Below are positions 48,701-60,700 of a stretch of 64,000 nt of DNA, piece after piece. The stretch is taken from positions 96,997,353 to 97,061,352 of the forward strand of contig OY804580.1 of the NCBI GenBank assembly GCA_963680875.1. Reading direction: 5' to 3'. The translations under genes and the position numbers were made by a program. The stretch's first letter is position 1. Each line of letters opens with the position of its first letter. Source of the DNA: Bathymodiolus brooksi. Its lineage: Eukaryota > Mollusca > Bivalvia > Mytilida > Modiolidae. The notes below the pieces were generated by a model. The model was not told the origin of the DNA, ran no database searches, and was given only the letters and a program-made list of their open reading frames with translations.

Positions 48701-51700
48701 AGATTTTAAAAAGAAAGACAATCTAACAAAATACTTAGTGGTATAGATTCAAAAAAAGATTTTAAGATGGAAAAACAATCTAAAGAAATACTTTAGTAGT
48801 CTAGACTGACTGTTATAGATGATATAATAATACTTAACATGCTGGGTTTTCATGCATGGGGATTAGTCAAAGCATTTTTCTCAGTTTTAACATTCTTTTA
48901 AGCATGTTATTAATTTATTTAAAGGGCCTCTTTAGTAATCAGGTGTACACTAATCTTGTGTTTACTAAACACATATTTTAAACATTTAAGTGTCTGGGTG
49001 TGGACTGAATGGTGAAGGATGCTGACTTCCAACCACAACACCTACTCAAGGCCAGGGGTCTTTCCTTACACCTACTCAAGGCCAGGGGTCTTTCCTTACA
49101 CCTACTCAAGGCTAGGACTCTTTCCTTACACCTACTCAAGGCCAGGGGTCTTTCTTTACACCTACTCAAGGCCAGGGGTCTTTCTTTACACCTACTCAAG
49201 GCCAGGAGTCGTTCCTTACACCTACTCAAGGTCAGGGGTCCTTCTTTAAACCTACTCAAGGCCAGGGGTCTTTCCTTACACCTACTCAAGGCCAGGGGTC
49301 GTTCCTTACACCTACTCAAGGCCAGAGGTCTTTCCTTACACCTACTCAAGGCCAGGGGTCTTTCCTTACACCTACTCAAGGCCAGAGGTCTTTCCTTACA
49401 CCTACTCAAGGCCAGGGGTCTTTCCTTACACCTACTCAAGGCTAGGACTCTTTCCTTACACCTACTCAAGGCCAGGAGTCGTTCTTTATACCTACTCAAG
49501 GCCAGGGGTCTTTCCTTACACCTACTCAAGGCCAGGGGTCTTTCCTTACACATACTCAATGCCCGGGTCTTTCCTTACACCTACTCAAGGCTAGGACTCT
49601 TTCCTTACACCTACTCAAGGCAAGGACTCTTTCCTTACACCTACTCAAGTCCAGGGGTCTTTCCTTACACATACTCAAGGCCAGGGGTCTTTCCTTACAC
49701 CTACTCAAGGCCAGGGGTCGTTCCTTACACCTACTCAAGGCCAGAGGTCTTTCCTTACACCTACTCAAGGCCAGGGGTCTTTCCTTACACCTACTCAAGG
49801 CCAGGGGTCTTTCCTTACACCTACTCAAGGCTAGGACTCTTTCCTTACACCTACTCAAGGCCAGGAGTCGTTCTTTATACCTACTCAAGGCCAGGGGTCT
49901 TTCCTTACACCTACTCAAGGCCAGGGGTCTTTCCTTACACATACTCAATGCCCGGGTCTTTCCTTACACCTACTCAAGGCTAGGACTCTTTCCTTACACC
50001 TACTCAAGGCAAGGACTCTTTCCTTACACCTACTCAAGTCCAGGGGTCTTTCCTTACACATACTCAAGGCCAGGATCTTTCCTTACACCTACTCAAGGCT
50101 AGGACTCTTTCCTTACACCTACTCAAGGCCAGGGGTCGTTCCTTACACCTACTCAAGGCCAGGGGTCTTTCTTTACACCTACTCAAGGCCAGGGGTCGTT
50201 CCTTGCACCTACTCAAGGCCAGCGCTCTTTCTTTGCACCTACTCAAGGCCAGGGGTCTTTCTTTGCACCTACTCAAGGCCAGGGGTCTTTCCTTACACCT
50301 ACTCAAGGCCAGTGGTCTTTCTTTACACCTACTCAAGGCCAGGGGTCGTTCCTTACACCTACTCAAGGCCAGGGCTCTTTCTTTGCACCTACTCAAGGCC
50401 AGGGGTCTTTCTTTACACCTACTCAAGGCCAGGGGTCGTTCCTTACACCTACTCAAGGCCAGGGGTCTTTCCTTACACCTACTCAAGGCCAGGGGTCTTT
50501 CCTTACACCTACTCAAGGCCAGGGGTCTTTCCTTACACCTACTCAAGGCCAGGGCTCTTTCTTTGCACCTACTCAAGGCCAGGGGTCTTTCTTTACACCT
50601 ACTCAAGGCCAGGGGTCGTTCCTTACACCTACTCAAGGCCAGGGGTCTTTTCTTACACCTACTCAAGGCTAGTGGTCCTTCCTTACACCTACTCAAGGCC
50701 AGGGGTCGTTCCTTACACCTACTCAAGGCCAGGGGTCTTTCCTTACACCTACTCAAGGCCAGGGGTCTTTCCTTACACCTACTCAAGGCCAGGGGTCTTT
50801 CCTTACACCTACTCAAGGCCAGGGGTCTTTTCTTACACCTTCTCAAGGCTAGGGGTCCTTCCTTACACCTATTCAAGGCCAGGAGTCGTTCCTAACACCT
50901 ACTAAAGGCCAGGGGTCTTTCCTTACACCTACTCAAGGCCAGGGGTCGTTACTTACACCTACTCAAGGCCAGGGGTCTTTCCTTACACCTACTCAAGGCC
51001 AGGGGTCTTTCTTTACACCTACTCAAGGCCAGGGGTCTTTCCTTACACCTACTCAAGGTTAGGGGTCCTTCTTTAAACCTACTCAAGGCCAGGGTATTCA
51101 TCAGTCAGTTTGATATAACTGTCCCCTCTTTCCTCCCCACTCCAGTTAGAATGGTAGTCACGATCAATATAGTTTAAAAAGAATAACTGAACGTGCTAGA
51201 AGTGACTATAAACACCCATAAACCAGACATGCAGTACATGTAACTTACCGTAACTATTTAGAAATGGCCTTGTAGAAGGTATTCGTACATGCTTTTTCAA
51301 CCTTGAGATGACAATTTTTGGCCATGAACTGTAGGTATATTGTATTATATGATAACACCTTGGTTCACTTGTTTTAATGCTATATGGGATAGACAGAAAA
51401 TAACTTGGTAATTGAGAATGACACAGAGTATTATCAGAATTTTTTTTTCCATTAACTATAAATATAACTGATAAATTGGGTAGAAATCAAATTACCCTGG
51501 AAATTGGAAAAATAATTTGAAAAAAGTAAATCCAGAATCATGTAATACTTTTTATATTTGATCATAAAATGTTGCTCAAATTTCGAAATTTCGTATAGTT
51601 GGAAGATCTACAAAATTTTTATTTTTCCTCTTAATTATGACATGTTTGATGCACTTTTTCTTTCTTTGAAATCATTGTGACAATGGCTTCAGCTAGTCTT

Positions 51701-54700
51701 CCAGTAGATTTCATCTAGCAGTTATTATTTTTGAGTTAAATTTGATTGCAATATAACTGGTACAGGAAGAAACCCCATACACTGTGGCTGCAGTCATATC
51801 ATGCTGCTTCAGTCATAGTCTTTTATTTCAATTACTAGGAAAAGTACAAATATAATTGATTAATTTGGTAAAAAATCCAAATTACAGAGGAAATTAGAAT
51901 AATATGCCTAGTCCTTCAGATAAAATGGCCTCCCTTCTATAAAAACCTTTATAAATAATGAATGACATCATAATATATCATTTAAAACAATTTTATTTAA
52001 TCCTAAATGATTTCTAAAATGTTTTAACTATATCTTTAGATAATTTCATATCAAAATCTTTTTATTCTTCACCTGTTCATTGACAAGGCCTTCAGTTATT
52101 GAATTTATGAAATACCTTGAAATTTGTAAATAAAAGTCAAACTGTTTTTGTTTATCATGTCTTTTTGTTGTCATTTGGCCTAAGGTCATCTTTGGGTCAT
52201 TGGTAGTATTGTTGTAAAATATCCATTTTACCCAGGTCCTCAATGGGGAAACTGTATAAATGTTAAATTTATATCTGTATCTTGAGGGGGGAAAATCTTG
52301 GTCGTCATTCATATACAAGTCAACACAAAATATGAAAATTTATATTTCAAAGCTATCAACTGATGATATTTCCAAGATTGTAAACAATTATTACAAAAAA
52401 TCAGTTGAAGATCAACTAAAAATCTTTAAAAATCAAACAACTGATTCTAAATTGAACACATTTGCTAATTGTTATAATGAATTTTCACTTCAAAGTTATT
52501 TAGACCTAAATTTATTAAAGTCCATAGTGAAAAATTTAACAAAATTGAGGATAAGCGCACATACATTACTAATAGAAAAAGGAAGATACTTCAGACCAAA
52601 ACTCTGTAGAAATTTAAGATTATGTTCACTCTGTAATAAGATCGAGGATGAAGAACATTTTCTATTATTTTGCAAAAAACATGATACCTTAAGATCTAAT
52701 TTATTTTCAAATCTGAATCTAGACCTTTCTACCTTACAAAATGATAGTGAGACGACCTCATCCACATTCAATAAGCTTATGAATCCTAAAAGTATATCAG
52801 AAACTAAATTTATTTGTAGTTTTATTGAATCTGCATGTTCTTGTTGTGTATGATAATTCTCTGTTAAGATATTTCTTCCTGTTGTGTGTTCATTTACAAA
52901 TTACATGTTCGTAGGATTTAGTATCTTTACATTGTGTGGAAGACATCAATTTTGTTTTGATATTCCAATAAACAGTCTTAGTCTTAGATTTGCTTTTTGA
53001 TCAGCTGATTATTATAGACATTATTATAATTCAAGTCATAGAGTGAGAAATACAATCTGTTTTCATTGATTCAAATATGAGTAACTTAAAATGAAACCTC
53101 CCTAAACAGACAATTGTTGTTTACAAACATATCAAATTTAATTATATAGATTTTTCATGAATCATACCACACAATTTGATTGAGATTTAAATCTATTTTA
53201 GAAAGAACAAAATCTGCCTTTCGGCTTTCCTCTTTAAAAAAATGTAGGAATTTCAATATATTATTTTTAAATTTTATAATCAATCTATTGGAATTGATAA
53301 TATATATTGATATTTCCCCCCAATTTGTTCCCCTCAATTATTAATTATTGTTTATCATGTGAAAACTTCAGGTCAAGGGAAGGTCAAGAAGTGTAACTCA
53401 TTCAGAATCATGGGATTGTAAATATTGGTCAGTTTCTCCTGGCTTTAGCAAATATTTATTACTAAATAAAATTATCTTGTAATTTTCCAGCGGGTAGCAA
53501 TAATAATTTGAAGCTCAGATTTCATGAGGATTAAGGATATTTATTTTGAAATATTATAATATTTTGTGTGAAGGACAATCCATTATACAAATACAATATA
53601 GGTCATCATCAATGCATAATTCAAATTGACCTGATTTTGTATGATGGTAATTTGTCTAAAAACTGGGTCAACTGTTGGTGTAGGGGAATGGGTTTACGGT
53701 GATAAATTCAGGTCGATTATCAGAGGCACATCCAGACTTTCCAATCCCCCATAAAGGGGAGAGTTGGTGGGTGAGTTATGGTGTTTAACGCCACTTTCAA
53801 CAATATTTCAGTTGTACCATGATGGCCAGTTTTATTGGTGGAGAAAACAACCGACTTGCCGTAAGTCACTTACAAACTTTATCACAGAAAAGGGGAGAGA
53901 ATCGGGACCAATATTTGACCAAAAAAAAATTAGTAGAAATTTTAAAATTTTTCCACAGAAGATGTGCCAAGATTGAGTCTGTCCATAATACGCAAATAAC
54001 TAAAGACGTGGGCATATCACCAAATATTAAGATATTTTTTGTTTTTTATATACATGTACATGTACATGTATATGCCAACTAATATACCAATATTTACAAA
54101 CTAAATTAATTCTCAAGTTGAACTATAGAAATTTAGTATGATTAATCGATTCAGGTCTTTTGTACTCTTACTAGAAAAACAGCCAATCAGAATGCTGTAT
54201 CAAATATAGAAAGTGTTCTGATGGAAGGATTTTGTTGTATGAGTACGAAACACATACTTAAAAGTTTTATGAAAGGTAGGTTTGGTTTTCTGATCGTGGT
54301 CGTGATCGTATGGTAGTTGGATTTGCAAATATCTATGCAATCAGTGCCTATCACCACCACTAAAGTTGTGAGTTCGAATGCCGCTCATGGCGAGGTGTAC
54401 TCTATACAACATTATGTTGCAGCAGGTTCGTGGTTTTCTTCCGGGTACTCCGGTTATCGCCACGATATAAATGAAATATTGTTGAAAGTGGCGTTAGCAT
54501 CAAGCAGTTACCCGAACCTCATATTGAACATTTTATGTCACCATTGTTTGTTTTTTTTAAGTAATGTTTTGATTTTGTTTTCCAGATGTAAGCAGGGAGA
54601 ATTGTTTGACTATTTAACTCAAGTTGTTACAATGTCAGAAAAAAGAACAAGGTAATTAATTATTTGTTACAATTCAGCACACAAATTGCTTTATCTTTGA

Positions 54701-57700
54701 TTTAAGTGATCAGGCCTTTCAATAAGGGATGGCACCAGGTACTTTTACCCACCTAAAATGGTCTTTGGTGCCTCCTGATTTTAAAGAGTGTTGTATAAAA
54801 TATTCATGAAAATTGTTCAAATTTTAATAAAAAGTACTGCCTGTAAATAGTGAAGTACTGGTAGACTTGAAACATATTGAAAGCCCTGAGTGATAAAACT
54901 GATATGGGTTATTTTGTATATATTGTCACTTTCAGTCATTTTTCAACTATGTCTTGACTACAAGACTTGATCATGGAGGAAAACCAGGATATTTATTGCA
55001 GGTTTTATGTTTATGGTATTAAATGCCACTTTCAACAATATTCCAGTTATCTCATGGCGGTCAGTTTTATTGGTGGAGGAAACCGGAGTACCCCGGAGAA
55101 AACCACCGACCTGTCGCCAGTCACTGACAAACTTTATCACATAATGTTGTATCTAGTACACCTTGCCATGAACGTGGTTCGAACTCACAACTTTAGTGGT
55201 AATAGGCACTGATTGAACAGGTAGTTGTAAATCCAACTACCATACGATCACGACGACGGCCCTCGATATTTATAACAAACTGTCCAATGAAACCTCCCGC
55301 AATGTGTAGGTGTCGAAACCCTTCAACCATGGGTAGGTGTCTTGAAATCTTCACAATTGAGATCTGTAGCAGGGTGCAAACCTAAACTACATCATTTGTA
55401 TTAAGCTTGTTCTCAGAAGTTTTAACTAATTGTATTCAATATTACTGATATTCTGGTGAAATTAAATTAAAACTTAATTGATGCTTGAAATTACATGAAA
55501 TGTACATGAAATAGATTTACACTTTAGGTTTAATTGAGACTTGAATTTAATTGAAATTTGCTCAACGCAGTCTAGGTGTTATATTTTAATTATAATAAAA
55601 TTGCTCTCTAAGTAAGTGATATTGAAAAGAGGTGAGGTGGGGGTTATCATTTGTGAGCATCTGCTCACCATTATTCTAGGGTCATAGGTACTAAATCATT
55701 GACAATTGGTACTCAGACTACATCAAAATAAAACCCAAGTTGTAAAGCTGAGACAGGAACCCTTAACGTTTGAAATTGTTTGAAAGAAGAGAAAGAAATT
55801 AAAGGGTCTTTGATATAAATTGCTTTGTTACTGTATAATCATAAGAGACAACTCAGAAGGCTGTTGTTTTGATGATCAAAGGTGATCTGAAATTAGAAGG
55901 TGGATAAAAGGACTAGTTTTCAATATTCAATTGCTTAAAGCAAAAGAGATCAAGGTAAAGGTCAAGTTTATAATAAAACTAAAACATCCGATATGGAATA
56001 GAGGAGGGGGGGGGGGGTGAGATGGGGCATCCCCAATCATAAAGTCAGGGGAATGGCATCATTACAGACAGAATTTTAATAGCACAAAAATATAAGTTGT
56101 ATTTCATCAATTACAGAACAGGTCTTGTCCAAAATCATGATTGTCTCGGAAGCTTAAAAAACATCTTGGTTTTCTAATTGAAATATTGCCTGCAGATCTC
56201 GAAGTGAATATTTGAGTTTACTGGTCCGAATCAAATTCTTGAATTAATTTTTATATAGTTCTAAATAAAAACTGAAAATTTTACTGGTCTGATCCAAGTT
56301 TTACTGGTCTTGGACCGGAGGACCGGTGCTCATCGTGAGGACTGTGTCTGCTATCTAATTTAGGAAGTATAATTTCTATTTTTTGTCAAGTATTTATATC
56401 TGAATATCATTTCAAGCTTATTAAATATCTTCCACATTACCATGTAAATATCAAATTCTCTCCATGTCTATAAAATATGATACAAATAAATACATTTTAT
56501 TCAGTCAAAATATATCCTTAAAGCACACTTGACATGGATTTAATAAAAGCTCTGTTATACAAAAAATGTATAAGAAGAGAAGGTTTCATAAAACCTGCTG
56601 CAATGATATTATAATTCAATCTTAGTATAAAAAAAAAATTGACCTCGACTCAACTTAAATTCAAGTTCATTAATGCATATTAATTCAAGGTTATGACATC
56701 ATTTCCTATTTTTAACTTGATGCACTTAAGAGGAAAACAGTCAGATGTTTTTTAATCCTTTGTATCCTGTTTGGTTGTACAAGATGATGCATTTATTTAT
56801 ATGATTTGATAATAACTTGTTAACAAAGAGTTTGACATAAATGCAACCTGTAAATTTGCATATATAGACTCCACCCTAATTTTCTTCAATGTTAGAAATT
56901 GTTTAATCATATGGCTTGTTATAGTCTAGTTAGAAATTGTGCTTATAGGGTTTTAGATTGTTTAGTACAACTTTTATATCCAGTTATCAAGATGGGAGGT
57001 TTGGGATCCCATTAACTGGTTTAACCCCACCACATTTTTGTGCCTGCCCCAAACCAGGACCTGGATTTTAAATGTTGTATATATCGTAGTCTTTTTTTTA
57101 TGTTCAGTGAGTTCAGCTAAGATGAGAGGGGATTGTTCATTTTGTTGATATTGGTGGTATTGTTGACTATCACTGTTTTCATATTGTTATAAAATTTAAT
57201 CAAAGGAAATTGTCTTGAAAATTTCAATAAATTGCAACATCTAATAAAATTAATTCTCCCCAAGTGATTTCAATCTGTTTTATATTGGGTTAAATAAATT
57301 TGTTTTTCATAAACCCAATCTACTACTACACAATTTAACAATGCTAAAATTCCCTTTCTGGCAAATCTATTAAATGTGTTACACCAATCAATGAAATTAA
57401 TTTGTCTTCGTAGATTTCAATGTGTTGAAATAGTAAGCATGAAAAATTTGCCTTGAACAGGTCCAACAGCTATTATTAATATTAATTTTGCCTTTCAATG
57501 ATTGTAATATATAACAATATTTAGTCAAATTAATTCTCCCCAGAACAATTCCAATATATGTACAATATCTAATAGAAAGAAATATTGCCATTTTATTATT
57601 CTATCTACATTATATGTACATTGTTGGGGAAAATATAAAATTTATTTGTATGAGCTTTAGAAACAGGGTGAAAAGCAAGCTTTTTGCAAGCTTTTCTGAC

Positions 57701-60700
57701 CTGTTTCTGAAGGAGTGTAAATAAATTCTTCGATGATGTCCTCTGTCAAGTCTGCTCTCATACTGTTACCATTTCTTACCGTCCCTCAACATGAATAAGG
57801 TACCAGAAAACTATATCTTGATCAGTGACAGTATATAACGAAAATGTGTCCAGTCAGTGTAATTTGACTGCTCAAATAGAACCACTGCCGGATAAAATGT
57901 ATTACAGCAGATAATTACATGTAATTTATTAATTTAAATGTTTAATTCTATCTTTGAGATGCTGGTACTACTTATAGTATATATTAATACATTTTTCTGT
58001 TACAGAATTGTTATGAAACAATTACTGGAAGCTGTAGAGTTCATTCACAATAAAAATATTGTACACAGAGATTTAAAGGTAATTTCTCCTGTATAATTGA
58101 TATGTATTAATGCCACTTTCAACAATATTTCAGTTATATCGTGGCAGTCAGTTTTATTGATGGAGGAAATCGGAGTACCCGAAGAAAACCAGCGACCTGT
58201 TGCAAGTCACTGACAAACTTTATCACATAATGTTGTATCGAGTACACCTCCCATGAATGAGGTTCGAAATAAAAACGGTAGTGGTGATAGGCACTGATTG
58301 CACAGGTAGTTGTAAATCAAACTACCATACAATCATGGCCACGACGGCCCCTAATAATAGATATGTAGGAAATTCAAGAATGAGTACGTGGATGATTGTT
58401 GTTTAACACCAAGTGAGCTTTGTCAGGTATATCATGGCGAGAACAACTTACTTTTTTTTAACAAGATGATAATGATGCCAGCTTTGTACTATACCAACAT
58501 TCTTAGCTGGATTTTTATAGTGATTGTTTAGTGAAACAACAGTCCACTGGTAGACATTTTGCTCAGAGCCAACCAGTGTTGTGCTCTTATTCCTTAATGT
58601 TGCATGCTTTGCGAGGTAGCAACAAATACCAATTTTGATTTGTCTCAACCTGCGATTTTAACCCCACGATCTACCATACACTAGCCATTATACCACCGAT
58701 GCAGTTAGAAATAGAGATTATCGGTTATTTTAAAAAGTGTCATACTGACAGCATCCTATTGTTATTATTCTGTTTCTATTTTCAGCCAGAAAACATCCTA
58801 TTAGATGATAACTTAAATATAAAATTGTCAGACTTTGGGTTTGCTACAGTGCTGGGTCCTGAAGAAGAACTAACAGGTAGGTCATATCAGGTCATGTCAT
58901 AGATTGATTGAATATTTGGTATGCATGAATTTGTTTTATGACACTTTAAATATATCTATGTCTCCAGACAGTCTGTCACAAAATGTTGTGCATGCAACCC
59001 CTCCTGCATTTTAAATGGAAATTCCTCAAAACTTTGCTTGCTTGCTTAATATCGTAAGGATATTTGCGTATTGTTATGGCATCGTAGCAAAGATTGTGCT
59101 AGGTTCATATTTAAACATTTCCTTTTTCAAGTGGTTTTTTTCCACTCAGACTCTTCTTTAAAAAAAAAGCTCAGAAACTCATACTTGAAAAAACTGCCAA
59201 TCAGAGTTCAGTAAAGTATTGATTCATAAGAGGAAAACTGTTATGAAAAGAAAGTTTAAACAGTAATGGTCAAAATTGCACCAATATCAACAAAATAAAC
59301 AATCGCCTCTCACCTCAATTCACTGAACATAAAAAAAGGACCACAACACATGACATTGGAAATCTAGCTTCTGACTTGGCATAGGCACAAACATGTGGCA
59401 GAGTTAAACTGGTCAATGGTATATGGTTTTCCTTTTATTTTATGAGATATTACCGAAAAATCTTTTTAAGTTACACTGGACAAATAATACCAGTTTTATA
59501 AGCATATGTGCTCCTTACAAGGAAATGCCTAATCAAGAGGAGGGACCCTGATCGTATGGTAGTTGGATTTATAACTACCTAATGTGCTATTCAATCAGTA
59601 CGTATCACTACCAACGTTGTGAGTTTGAATCCCACCCAGGTGAGGTGTACAGCATTATGTCACAATATGTGGTAAAATTTGTCAGTGACTTGTGGCAGGT
59701 TGGTGGTTTTCCACGGGTACTCGGTTTCCCTCACCAATAAAACTGACAAAACCAAACCTAATCAAGGAATATGTGGGTTTTTTTTCAATCCCATTGTTTC
59801 TATAATTACAGAGTTATGTGGAACCCCTGGCTATCTAGCACCTGAGGTTTTAGCCGTGTCTATGTACGAGGGTGTGTCGGGATACAGACATGCAGTTGAC
59901 ATGTGGGCTATTGGTGTTATAATGTACACATTACTGTGTGGAGCCCCGCCATTCTGGCATCGTAAACAGATGCAGATGCTGAGGATGATCATGCAGGCTA
60001 ATTACTCGTTTGGTACTCCAGAATGGGACGATATATCTCCACCTCCCAAAGATTTGGTATGATTCTAGTTTAAACTACAAAATGCATATACGGTAGATTG
60101 ATGAAATTGGGTATTGATTTCTTAACCTCCAAAAACAATCTGGCCTTTCTGTCGTAAAACTTTTGAGCATGAGTTTTGTTACTCTAAAATCATCCAATCA
60201 GAACTCTTTATATAATGGATACAGTATTCTGATTGGCTGTTTTACAAACATAACTATACAAAAATTGTACTTGAACATTTGATGATGGTAAACCCAGATA
60301 CTGCTCTAATTTAAACTGTGACATGCATATATATATCAGGGTCCTATGGTACCATGGTAATTAAATTTTAAAAATGGCAGCAAAAATTGGTTGAATAGCA
60401 TGTGACTGAATACAGCCGGAAACCTTGAGCTGTAATGAAAGGGGGAGGTTTGGCACTTTAAAATCTGATTCAACCCACCATTTCTTTAGAAATGCCTGTA
60501 CCAAGTCAGGATCATTACGGTTTTCACAGTTTTCCAGTTGTTGACTGATTTTGTCTGTTTATATACTTATGAGTTTTGACTTTCCCTTTGTAAGATTGCT
60601 CAGAGTTCGGTAATTTTGTTATTACCCTTATTATACACTGTATCATAGAACCTGCAGTACCATATGGTCTGACTATGCACGAAGAAAGATGAAATTGTGT

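Larger units (their letters stand above)
43098..54585 (+). other. PHKG intron 3 (11.5 kb)
   Basis: GTAAGT...TTCCAG. It contains a minus-strand SINE, a pearl-like element, a hairpin MITE, a LINE 3' tail, a hAT-type MITE, the 30-bp minisatellite and a truncated LINE. In 45264-46229, 47162-47982, 48554-49030, 51230-52255 and 52980-53775 I see only AT-rich DNA. Confidence 0.85.
54652..58005 (+). other. PHKG intron 4 (3.35 kb)
   Basis: GTAATT...TTACAG. Contains a minus-strand SINE, one CAGTCCTC-type MITE, a dispersed AACTGGTTTAACCC repeat and a 53-bp near-perfect hairpin. The stretch 55265-56188 shows no gene, apart from a poly-G run near 56004. Confidence 0.85.

Noticed and set aside
49009..49983. 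324-codon forward frame, and reverse frames at 48978-49559, 49556-49948 and 50064-50876
   Set aside because: Products of a stop-free 30-bp unit. Frames exist on both strands at once and are broken by 29-bp units.
52046..52318. 90-codon minus-strand frame overlapping the LINE remnant
   Set aside because: No similarity seen, and the LINE frame on the + strand explains the overlapping part.
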